Positions 1 to 10,800 of a DNA stretch of 64,000 nucleotides are shown in pieces (within the stretch, counting starts at the first letter, position 1; each line of letters starts with the position of its first letter). A program made the position numbers and the translations under genes. This DNA comes from UBA1845 sp002338715. GTDB taxonomy: Bacteria; Planctomycetota; Phycisphaerae; UBA1845. The notes under the pieces were generated by a model, which worked only from the letters and a program-made list of their open reading frames with translations, had not been told where the DNA came from and searched no databases. Where the stretch lies: positions 3,241 to 67,240 of the forward strand of contig DAORAL010000031.1 of NCBI GenBank assembly GCA_035344155.1, read 5' to 3'.

Positions 1-3000
1 ACGTCGCGACTGCTCGGCTGCATCCAGTTCATTACGCACCACGTTGACCGTCAGGAGAATCAGCAGCTCCGTCCGGCGACGCTGACTCGTGGTCGCGCGG
101 AAAAGATTGCCAACCCCCGGCAGATCGCCGAGCACCGGCACTTTCGTTTCGCGCTCGTCTTCCTGCGTCTGGATCAGACCGCCGATGACGATCGTCTCGC
201 CATCTTTGACGGTGACGGTCGTCTCAGCCGAGCGGTTCGTAAAGGTCGGTGCGCTGAGACCCTCTGAAATCTGCACATTGCTGCCTGAGTTCAGCGACGA
301 AATCTCCGGATGGATTTCCATGTTGACGTAACCGTCCGGATTGATGTGCGGGGTCACGTCCACAATGATACCGACGTCTTCGTAATCGACCTGCGAATTG
401 ACCTGGCCGTTATCAGTCACCTGCGAACCACGCAGGAACGGCACCTGGTCACCGATGGTGATGTTGCCTTCCTGATTGTTCGAGACAACGATCGTCGGCG
501 CGCTGAGCACTTCCAGGCTGCCGTCGGACTGCAATGCACGAAGCAGGAAGTTGAAGTCCGCCCCTGTGATCGCGAATGTAAATCCGCCAAACGAACCGCT
601 CGCACCGCCCGCGCCGACATCCGTTCCACCGACAAAGTCAAAGTTGCGGCCTTTGACGATACCATTGGCGTCGACCGTCGCGTTCTTGCTGAACGAGAGA
701 TCCTGAAGGGCGAACTCCATACCGAACTCGAGCGAGTCGTCGAGCGCGACTTCCGCGATCAACACTTCGATGACCACCTGGGGAGGAGGCCTATCGACTG
801 AATACAACATTTCCATGGTCCGCTGATAGTAACGCGGGCTCACACCGAGCAGCACCGTGTTGCTGTCTTCATCCGCAACGACCGTCACATGACGCTCGGC
901 GCGACGCAGGACAGCCGTCTCGTCATCGAGATCACCCAGCAGTTCGTTCTCCGCGTCGAAGTATTCCTTCAGGGCAGTGACGATATCCGTCGCGGGCACA
1001 TACTTGGCTTCGTAGACGTGGCGAATGCGTTCGTCGACATCCTGACCGTCCAGCTGACGAATCAGATCTTCGACCATGTTCAAGTCGGCTTCCGCACCGG
1101 CAGCGATAACCGAGTTCGTGCGACGGTTGGCCGTAAACTTCAATCGCTGACCGGGCGACCGTGCGTCCGTTCCAGCAGTCGAAGCCGTCGTCGCGGCTCC
1201 ACCGACTTCCAGGCGGGTCTCCGGACCTTCGTTTGAAGTGTCTTGTTCGAACAATGTCGTCAAGACATCCACGACTTCCTCGGCGTCGGCATTGGCCAGC
1301 GGGAACATCCGGATTTCGCTAAGGATCGGATCAATGCGATCGATCGACTGGATCATGCTTTCGAGCATGTCCATGCTGGCCGCTGGTGCGAGAACAAACA
1401 GCGAATTCGTCCGTTCGTCCGGTTCAATGGTGATATCCTGTCGCATCAGCGTGCGCAGTTTCTTCTGACCGTCGGGCAGCGTATCCACGAACTTCAAAAT
1501 GACCGCTTTTTCATCGTCGCCACGACCACCCGACTGTTCACCGCCATAAATCGTGTTGGCCAACACCTCCGCCAACTCGGTCGCATAGGCCCGCTTCAAC
1601 GTAATGACGCGAAGCATCATTTCGGGACCGGGCACGGACGTGTCCATCTTCTTGATGACGTCGGCGATGTTGTCCATTTCCGAACTCGACGCCCACACGA
1701 CCAGCGAATTTGTCCGCGGGTCGGGTTCGATGGCAATCACGTCAGCCCGTCCTTGGTTGTCTTGCCCCTGCGATTCAAACAGCGCTTCCAGCGACGTTGC
1801 CGTCGGTTCAGCTTTGGCCTGCCTTAGCGGGAAGACCTGCACCTGTCGGCTGATGGATGAGCGAACGTCGAGCAAAGAGAGCAGATGCTCAAGCGTGCTG
1901 TGATCTTCGGGCGAAGCGCTGCACACGATGCTGTTGGTGGCTTCGTCGGCCATCACAAACACGGGCGTGCGTTCGCCATCGGCACCTTCCTGGCGCCCTT
2001 CAAAGATGTTTTCAATCTTGCTGGTGAGCTTGACGGCTGACGCTTCGTGCAACGGATAAACCTTGATCGCCGACTTCGCCGACACGGGCACGTCGAGCGA
2101 TTCGAGCATTTCGGTCGAGCGTTTGATCGCGTCGCGCGACCCGGTCATGATCAGCGTGTTGCTCATCGCGTCGGGTACGATCGTCGGCGCTTTGAAATCG
2201 CCGTCGGAATTCGCTTCCATCCCTTCAAAGAGCGTGTCCATCATGCTGCCGACCTTGACGGGGTCGGCGTTCTTGAGTTGGAAGATGCGCGTGTCGGCAT
2301 TGACCAGCGGGGCACGATCGGTGTCCATCTGCGAGATGAGCTTTTCGATGATGCTCAGGTTGGTCTTCGACGCACTGGCGATCACCGCGTTGGAACGCGA
2401 GTCGGCCACCAGCGACACCTTCTGACGCTGCTCGATGATGTCGTTCTCCGCCCCCACCGCGCCGAGGTACAAACCTTCTTCAAACAATTCGTTGATCTTT
2501 TCCGACACGTTCTCGGCTTGCGCGTTTTCGAGCGGAAATACGCGGATCACGCCTTCCGGATCGAGTTCGACGTCGAGCGCCTTGATCAGCCGCTCCATCT
2601 CATCGAAGTTGTCCTTCGACGACGCCACCAAAATCGTGTTCGTCACCGGTTCCGTGACAATCGCCACGCGATCCGACGGGTTTTCATTCTGCCCCTCAGC
2701 CAATCGCTGCTGCAGGCGCTCTTCGAACAGTTCCTTGAGCATGTCGCCGATTTGCGTCGCGTCGTTGTTGGCCAGCTCGATCGTGCGAATCTCGGCGATG
2801 GGTGCGAGCGGCTGAGATTCCAACTGCTCGACCAAGCGCTTGATTTCTTCGAAGTCATCGGGACCCGACGCGATCACCAGTGCGTTACTGCGCTGGTCGG
2901 CGACGACCACCGGCGAGTCCTGCGGGATGTCAGCCTCCCCGCGAAGCTCGGCTTTTCGTTGCCATAACTCGTCGATTTTACTTTTCAAATCGCCGGCTGA

Positions 3001-4692
3001 CGCGACCGTGCAGTTGATGATGCGAATCTGATCGCTGAAGCGCTCGGGCGCGCCGTCGAGTGTTTCGACGATCTTCTTGATCTCTTCAAAATTCTCGGCA
3101 GTTGCCGAAAGGATCAGCGAATTCGAGCGGATGTCGGTCGACAGGAAAATCTTTTCCTTCGCCAGCGCCGACTCGCCGAGCTCGAGCTTCTCCATGTTCT
3201 CGATACGCTTCTCCCACAGGTCCTCGACGATCTTGCCGATGCGCGTCGCGTCGGTGTTCGTCATCGTGATGAGGCGGATCGGGTACTTGATCTCCGACAT
3301 GGGCACGTCGAGCTTCTGAATCAAACCATCCACAAGCACAAGCTGTTCAGTGCGGCCGGCAACCACCAGCGTGTTCGTGCGGGCGTCGGCTGAAATCGCA
3401 ACGTTGTAAACCAGCGATCGGCCAATGGCATTGGTCGGGACGGCTTCGGTCGTCTCGCTGCCCGGCGCCGGTTTGGGAAGGTCCTTGCCCGCATCAAACA
3501 TTTCGTCGAGCAGTTCCTTCACCCCGGCTGCATCAGCATGGGCGAGTGGATACACGCGGAGGTTCTGCTCTTCAGCCAGCGGAACGCTGTCGAGCAGCCG
3601 GATGAGTTCACCCAGCGGTTCGATGTTTTCCTCAGCCGTCGCGCAGATGATCGCCTGCGACTCTTCGTCGGCGATCAGTTTGATCTGGCGTTCGAGATCG
3701 AGCACCGGCAATTCGACCTGCGTGCCGTCGGGAGAGGCTTTGATCATCCGCAGGCGACGAATCGTCTCTTTCACCGCGTCGGACGTGTCAGCCGTCTTGA
3801 GCAAACTATCGAGCACATCGACCATGCCCGTGGCTTTGCTGTTGAGCAGCGGGAAGTGGACCAGCGTCAAATCGCCAAACCCCTTCATCGGTTCGACGTC
3901 GAGACGGTTGATCAACTCGCGAATCTTTTCATGCTCCGTCTTCGGCGCGATCACAAACAGCGAATTGCTCGCGTCCAATGGTGTGATCGTGATTTTGCTG
4001 GCCGGGTCCTCGCCTTGCTTCTGACGCAAGGCATTGACCAGTTCCTCCAACTTCGGAGCGGCTTCAATTGCCTTGATATGCTTGAGTTCGTACGTTTCCG
4101 AATCAAAGTCGGGCAGACCGGAATCCTGCTCATCCAGCAACTTGACCAACGTTTCAATTTGATCGAGGGATGATTCCGGACCGGTCACCAGCAGGATGTT
4201 GTTCGCGATGGTTTGAACCGCGATTTCTTCATCGGGACGTGGCGATGGACCACGCAGTTTTGTTGCGGCTTGCTGTACGACGCTGGCGATGTTCTGCGCG
4301 TTCTTGCTTTGCAACTTGAGAACGCGATAACCCTGCGGCTGATATTCGCCGTCGAGTCGATTCATCAACTCTTCGACAATATCCAGGTCGTCTTCAAGCC
4401 CGTAGATAACGACGTTGTCGCCGACAACCTCAACTTTGATCTCCGCGCCGCTGAGATTGAGATCCATGGGCTCTTTCGATGCGCGCTCGCTGCCTCCGTC
4501 GGCATTGCTGTTGTTGTCGCGTACACCGTCGGCATCAGCCCTGTTGTCTTCAGCCCTGTTGTCGCCGGCATTGCGTCGTCCAGCCGGTTGGCGTCTGCCG
4601 TCGGCATCGTCGTCTGCCCTTTGGGCGAACAACGGTTGCGGCAACAGCACCGCACCAGCCAGGACCCATCCCAATATCGATCGCTTCAACAT
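1..4692 (-). CDS. gspD: Type II secretion secretin GspD with about 15 N-domain modules (3' end outside window)
   Basis: Outer-membrane channel of a type II secretion system. The reading frame is open from an ATG preceded by AAGGG to the left window edge, giving 1564 visible residues. It starts with a signal peptide (MLKRSILGWVLAGAVLLPQP) and a low-complexity Asp/Asn/Ala linker. About 15 tandem secretin N-type modules follow, each with a beta-rich 'xVFPLxxA' half and a 'TNSLxVxA...IxxLIxxLD' half. The secretin core begins near residue 1300 (VIEVLIAEVALDDSLEFG) and shows the family signature VPVLGDLPGVGNLFR near its end. Typical GspD proteins carry only N0-N3 and are about 650-700 residues, so this one is more than twice as long. 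It is the last visible gene of the gsp operon. The family assignment is secure; the module count was made by eye. Confidence 0.93.
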   Translation of the reverse strand, partial: MLKRSILGWVLAGAVLLPQPLFAQRADDDADGRRQPAGRRNAGDNRAEDNRADADGVRDNNSNADGGSERASKEPMDLNLSGAEIKVEVVGDNVVIYGLEDDLDIVEELMNRLDGEYQPQGYRVLKLQSKNAQNIASVVQQAATKLRGPSPRPDEEIAVQTIANNILLVTGPESSLDQIETLVKLLDEQDSGLPDFDSETYELKHIKAIEAAPKLEELVNALRQKQGEDPASKITITPLDASNSLFVIAPKTEHEKIRELINRLDVEPMKGFGDLTLVHFPLLNSKATGMVDVLDSLLKTADTSDAVKETIRRLRMIKASPDGTQVELPVLDLERQIKLIADEESQAIICATAEENIEPLGELIRLLDSVPLAEEQNLRVYPLAHADAAGVKELLDEMFDAGKDLPKPAPGSETTEAVPTNAIGRSLVYNVAISADARTNTLVVAGRTEQLVLVDGLIQKLDVPMSEIKYPIRLITMTNTDATRIGKIVEDLWEKRIENMEKLELGESALAKEKIFLSTDIRSNSLILSATAENFEEIKKIVETLDGAPERFSDQIRIINCTVASAGDLKSKIDELWQRKAELRGEADIPQDSPVVVADQRSNALVIASGPDDFEEIKRLVEQLESQPLAPIAEIRTIELANNDATQIGDMLKELFEERLQQRLAEGQNENPSDRVAIVTEPVTNTILVASSKDNFDEMERLIKALDVELDPEGVIRVFPLENAQAENVSEKINELFEEGLYLGAVGAENDIIEQRQKVSLVADSRSNAVIASASKTNLSIIEKLISQMDTDRAPLVNADTRIFQLKNADPVKVGSMMDTLFEGMEANSDGDFKAPTIVPDAMSNTLIMTGSRDAIKRSTEMLESLDVPVSAKSAIKVYPLHEASAVKLTSKIENIFEGRQEGADGERTPVFVMADEATNSIVCSASPEDHSTLEHLLSLLDVRSSISRQVQVFPLRQAKAEPTATSLEALFESQGQDNQGRADVIAIEPDPRTNSLVVWASSSEMDNIADVIKKMDTSVPGPEMMLRVITLKRAYATELAEVLANTIYGGEQSGGRGDDEKAVILKFVDTLPDGQKKLRTLMRQDITIEPDERTNSLFVLAPAASMDMLESMIQSIDRIDPILSEIRMFPLANADAEEVVDVLTTLFEQDTSNEGPETRLEVGGAATTASTAGTDARSPGQRLKFTANRRTNSVIAAGAEADLNMVEDLIRQLDGQDVDERIRHVYEAKYVPATDIVTALKEYFDAENELLGDLDDETAVLRRAERHVTVVADEDSNTVLLGVSPRYYQRTMEMLYSVDRPPPQVVIEVLIAEVALDDSLEFGMEFALQDLSFSKNATVDANGIVKGRNFDFVGGTDVGAGGASGSFGGFTFAITGADFNFLLRALQSDGSLEVLSAPTIVVSNNQEGNITIGDQVPFLRGSQVTDNGQVNSQVDYEDVGIIVDVTPHINPDGYVNMEIHPEISSLNSGSNVQISEGLSAPTFTNRSAETTVTVKDGETIVIGGLIQTQEDERETKVPVLGDLPGVGNLFRATTSQRRRTELLILLTVNVVRNELDAAEQSRR

Positions 4693-4861
4693 CGTTTCAA
4701 CCCTTTATGAATCCGCACCGCACGCGCTTCGGCAACCTCCATGTCGCCAAGTCACATCCGGTGTTGACTTGTGATTTCAAACCATCGTCGCAGACTCAGG
4801 TTGCATTACAACCGAAGTCCCTCGCGGGCGCGCGACAGTTATCCGAATATCTGGCAAAAAC

Positions 4862-7800
4862 TTACCGCCGCCGCCCACGCCGCGACGAACGCCTTGAACC
4901 TTGTGAGTTATTCTGCTCGATCATGCCTTCAATGACACGCTTAAAATCTTCAGGATCCATTTTGTCCGGTGTCAGAATCAACGTCTTCCTTCCGCCAGCC
5001 GGCCCCTGCTGCTGAATCTGAGCAACGATCACCTCAGCCAACTCCAATTCCTTGGGGTCACCCGCGATCAGCAGCGAGTTGCTCGACGAGATCGGTTCAA
5101 CCGACAAACTCCCGCTGTTTCGTCCACCGCGTCCACCCCGACGACTGCCACCACCAGCCTGACCACGCGGCTGCATCGCCGCTGCCAGTGTTGCCTCGAG
5201 GGTTGAAGCGATGTCATCCGCCCGAAACGCCGACGAAAGCTGGATCAACTTGACGCGTTCGCCCTCGGCTTCTTCCGAGTCGAGTTCGTGCGCGAGACGT
5301 TCAATCTGGGCAAAGTCGCCCGGGTTGGCCCGCACGATCAGCGAGTTGGTCACGTCGTTGGCGACGATCACCGGCGTCATCGTTGAACCGCCGCCGCGAT
5401 TCCGATTTCGCCCGCTGTTGCGGTTGGCGCCCTCGACAAAAATCTGCGACAGCGTCGGTTCGACTTCGCTGGCGATCGCCCGTTCGAGCTTGATGATCTG
5501 CGGGCCCGACTCGGCTTCGGTTTCGACGTCGATCTTTTCAATCAACGATGCCACCCGCGCCAAACCGTCTTCATCACCCGTCACCACCAGCGAATTGTTT
5601 GAACTCACGATGCTGACACGAATGTTGCCAAGCAGTTCTTCGCCACCCCCGCGGCCGCGACGACCACCGCCGTTGCCCGGCTTGCGCAGGTAGTCTTCGA
5701 TAATCGTCTGCATCTCGTCGGCATTGGTGTATTCAAGCGTGAACGTGCGCACCGAACGATCGGTGTCATCCGGCAGCACATCAAGCTGCTCGATCACTTT
5801 TGTGATTTCCGCAAACTCGTCATCGCTGGCTTTGATCAGAATCGCATCCGAACCGGAAGGCGCGGTGACGCTGATCGTTTCCTGACCGCGAACGTTGCGG
5901 CCGCGATTGACGAAGATGTCCTGAAGTGCCCGCGCCACCTCGCTGGCGTTGGCATATTTGATTTGCACAACCTTGACGTCGCGCGACCCGGTGCCTTTTT
6001 GATCATAATCCTTCAGGAATGCTTCGATCTCCTGGATGTGCTGCGGAGAACCAGCGACCACCACCGCATTCGATCCCCATGCGGGGACGACTTTGATCTG
6101 ATCGCGAGGACTGGCCCGACGATTGGATCGCCCCTGACCGAACAATTGCGTCAGCGCCTGCGTCGTCGAACCCGCGTCGGCAAACTCGAGGTTGAACGAC
6201 TTGACCTGCTGTTCAAACTGCTGCGGAACGTCGAGCGTTTCGATCAATCCCTTGATGTCCGCCAATTCGGACTCGTTGGCAAAGACCAGAAGCGAGTTCG
6301 TTCCCGGATCAGCCACGATCGCAAACCCCTGATCGTCGCGGCGACGGCGACGCGTTCGCTCCATGATCTGAGACAATTTGCCTGCGAGTTCTTCGGCGTT
6401 GGCGTCTTTAAGCCCGATGACGTGGGTGGTGCGCTGCACCGGTGATTCGGTGTCCACGTTGGTGATCAGCTCAGCCACCTTCAAATGATTCTCTGGTGTT
6501 GCGCTGACGACCAGGCTGCTTGTCCCCGAAACATAGTTGACCTTGACTTCGTCCTGAGGTTTCGCGCCGCGCGGAACCTTGAACGTGTCTTGAATCGCCC
6601 GGACGGCTGAGTTGGGTTCAACGTATTCAATCTGATACACCCGAACGACGACTTCGGACTGCGTGTCAGGCTTCTTGTCGAGTTCCTCGATCAGCGGCAC
6701 CAACTCATCGTAATCTTTCTGCGTGCAGTAAATAACCAACACGTTTTGTTCATCGTCGGGAACGACGCTGATGTTGTTATTCGACCCGCGACCGCCTCCT
6801 CGGAGCGACCTGTTGATGACGTCGGCAACGTTGGACGCACGGGCTTCCTTGATCTGATAAATTTTCTTCACCGGTGCGGAAGGACCGCTGGCGAACTCAT
6901 CGAGCTTCTTGATGACTTCCGCATCGATCTTATCAAGTTGGCCGGCTGTCCCTCGAACGATCACGGTGTTCGTGGACACGTTCGCCTCGGCTCTGGGCGG
7001 ATCCAAACCGTCGGGCTGGGGACCGCCGTAGAGTCGATTGATCGTCGCCGCGATTTCGCGGGAATCCGAATCGTTGAGCGCGATGACCTTCGTCTGAATC
7101 TCCATCGGCGCCGCGGCTTCCACGTCGATCTCAGCCAGCACGCGCGACACGAACGCAAACGTAATCGGTCCGCCCATGACCACCAGCGAATTCGAACGCT
7201 GGTCGGCTTCCGCACTGAACGGATCGAGCTTGATGTTCGCCTTGGTGGCTCGAAGCTGCTGGAGCAACTTGTTCACCATGGTGTTCATCTGATTCAGCAC
7301 CTGCGGGGCGTTGGCGTACTTGAGTTTGAACACTTTGATATCAAGTCCGGTCTGCGGCACATCGATCTCAGCCACCCGCCCTTGAATTTCGGCGTGGAGA
7401 CTTTCGGGAGCGCGGACGAAGATCTTGCTGCTGGCTGAATCGGCGATGAATTCGATCTGGGCATTGGCGCTCTTGGAACGTCCCTTGCCCTTTCCGACGC
7501 CATAGATCGCTTCGAGTGTCGCGGCGATTGCTTCCGCATCACCGTTGAGAACGTCGATGGTCAGCAGGTTGCCGATGTCCTGCTTGACGTCGAGCTTGGC
7601 GATCGCCTCGTCAATCTTTTCGAACGCACTGACCTTGGCGCGAACATACACGGTGTTGTTGGCCACGTCGGCTTTGAAAATCGCTTCGACGTTGTCGGGG
7701 TGATATTCGCTGAGGTTACCGCTTCCGGAATCGTAGAGTTGATCGAGCAACGTCACCACCGATTCGGCATCGGCATGGGCCAATCGATATTCCCTCGTCT

Positions 7801-10800
7801 CGATGTGCTCGGGGGCTTGCTCTTCGATCTTCTGGATGATCTCCTCAGCCACCTCAAGAATGCGCTTCGGGGCCCGAACCATGATCGTGTTGGTCACGTC
7901 GTTGCTGGCGATGGTGATCGTCTCGGTCGAACTGATCATCCCGCCGTCAGCCCCAACCAAGGCTGAAAGGGCCATCGCTTCGCGCATCTGGTCAGCCGCA
8001 GCCGCCGCGGCTGCATTGTTGTTGTTTTGATTGCGACCACGCGGCTGACGGGTGTTCGGGCGGCGCGATTGCTGTTGTTGGTCCAAACCGAAAATCTGCT
8101 TGAGCTGCGTTTCGACATCTGACGCGAGCTGGTTGGTGATCTTGAAAAACTTGTAACCGCTGTCGGAATCGCCCTTGCGATCGATCGTCGCGACCAACTC
8201 CTCGATGGCCGGATAAAGCTCGGTCGGGGCTTTGATGATGATCGCATTCAGCGCCGGATACGGGAACACGCTGATTCCCCCCGGCGTCGTCCCCTTTTCG
8301 CCATCCTCGTCCTCTTCGTCCTCACCTTCTTTTCCGCGGCGACGCTCATCCTTGCCGTCGCTCTCACCGCCGCCGGCGTCGTTCTGCTTTGCCAGTTCCT
8401 TCATTTGCTTATTCATCGCCGCCTGCATATTGGCGAGTTGCTTGTTCATCTGGGCGGCTTGGTTGCGCGGATTGGCTCGGGCAGCCGCTGCCGCCTGAGC
8501 TGCCGACCGATTGCTCGCGTTGAACATCGACTCCAGGACCTGCGCCGCGACGTTTGGGTCAACGTGCTGCAACTGCCACACGCGGATGTCCGGAAGCTGC
8601 GGAAGCTTTTCGATGTCCTTCTCGATCTGCTCAATCGCGTACTTCACTTCGCTCACATCCTTGGGGGCACCTTCGATGCGGATCGAATTGGTAACCTCGT
8701 CGACGATGATCCGAACCTTCGGACGCGTGGACTCGGTCTTGGAATCGTCAGCCTCACCGTCGTCCGACTTGGACGCCCGCTCGTCCTCCATCACGCTCTT
8801 GAGGGCGTCGTCAGGGTCAGCCGCTGGTTCGTCTTCGTTGGGCGCAGTCTGCCCGAAGGCGCTCGTCTGCAACGCTTCGAGACCCGCGAAAATCGACGAT
8901 GGCAACACACATCGACTGTCGTCGCTTTCCGGTTTGAGGACCTTAAGCCGCGAGCCTTGTTTGTCACTGCTCAAACCCTCAACTTCAATGTCCATGTCGC
9001 CAAGTTGCTCAAGCAGAAGCGCGGTGACCACGCTGACCGGCTTGCCTTTGATGGAAGCCACCGAATGCTTGATTTCGCCTTCCTTACCTGGAATGTCCAC
9101 GAAGTCCGCGATCAGCTTCTTGATACGCGGAAGGTCCTCGTCCATGTTCCGGCTCTTGATGACGAGCATCTGTGACAACGGAATGTAATCAACCTTCGGG
9201 GCGTTCTTGCTCCAAAGCGCATCGATCAACTCTTCCAGCGTGTACGTGGCATCAAACGGATCGACATGCTTGAGTTCAACCAACTCGCTGGGCATTTCCT
9301 CAACGACATCGACTTCGCCCGATTCATACACATCAAAGAGCGCGTCAATCTTCGCCAGATCCTGCGGCGAAGCCCACACGATCATCACATTGGCGAAGTA
9401 GTTGGTCACCAGACTGATGTTGCCACCACGCCGCGGGCCTCCGAAACTGATGTCGTCCCACATGGAGTCTTCGCTGGACTTCTTCGCTTTCGCCGAACCC
9501 GAATCAATTACCGTCATGATCTCGTCCGCGAACTCCTCGACGTCCTTGGTGGTCAGCTTGTAGATCTTCATCTGAAGACCCATGCTCGCATCGTCGTCGA
9601 GCTTGCGAATCCACGCTTCAACTCTGTCGACCTCGTCGCTGGGGCCTTTTACGACCAGAGCGTCGCCACCCGGGGCAGCCACCACTGTCACCACACCGGT
9701 TGTTTTCAACACGGTTTTCGATTTGTTACCGCCACGCTTCGCGTCCTTGCCGCCTTTCGTCTGCGTGATCGCACCAGGAGCCGGCGATCCGGTCAGCATC
9801 GCGTTGATCGCCAACGCCATTTCATCTGCCGGCGACTTGATCAGCGGAACGCGGCGCACAACATCATCGTTGCACTGACCTTTCTGCACTTCCGTGATCA
9901 GCGTCTTGAGATCGTCAATCAACAAACGCGGACCCGCATACACAATGCGATTGGCAGCCGGGTCAGCCGTCAGTGAAATATCCGCGTCCTTTTCCGTCGT
10001 TTCGGGCAGTTCACCACTGAGGATGTACGACTTCTTGCGCAGTTCGATGATCGGCGCGACCACGTCGACGATCACCGTCGGGTCGCACTGATCGACTTCA
10101 ATAAACTCGACCGCGAAATTCGGACCTTCCACGTCGGGACGCAGCATTTCAATCGCGTCTTCGATTTCGTCGAACATGTCCACGGGGGCTGAGATGAAAA
10201 TCTTGCGCGTCGCGGGCTGGGGGACAAACATGATTTCAGAGTCCCCGCGCGATGCCACCTTGGTCACCGGCTTGGTGCTGCGACGCCGCTTGTCGGTCGG
10301 TTTCGCAGGACTCAGCGAACTGACGATGCGGCTATTCTTCGGGAAAAACTGCGAAAGCGTCTGCGACAATTCCACGACGTTGGTACCGGGCTCAAAATCG
10401 TACGCCCGAATCGCCGTCTCATCCGGATTGGTGTCGAGTTCCTTGATCAACTCCTCAATCATCACCATCTTCTGCGGTGGGGCTGTGACGTAGAGGCGAT
10501 TGCCAAAGTCAACAAACTGAACCGAAGACGTCGAAGCCGGGGCGGTGGTCTTTGGCTTTCGCTTACCGCGGGTCTTCGGCGCCGGAGCCGAAATACTCCC
10601 CGTGTCCACCATCGCCTCCAGCATCGGAATGAGTTCGTCAGCCGCGACAAACTCCAGCGTAAATGTCTTGCGAATCAATGCACCGACTTTGACCGGATCA
10701 ACATCGACTGCGGCCAGGATGTGCTTCATGATCGCCAACTGCGTATCCGACGCGTCGAACACCATGATCCCCTGGGGCGACTCAAGAAACGATGGCGCTC

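Noticed and set aside
2047..2967. Plus-strand open frame within the secretin gene
   Set aside because: Composition (DHRRVG-type runs) is that of a complement frame, and the minus strand gives an unbroken secretin N-module series.
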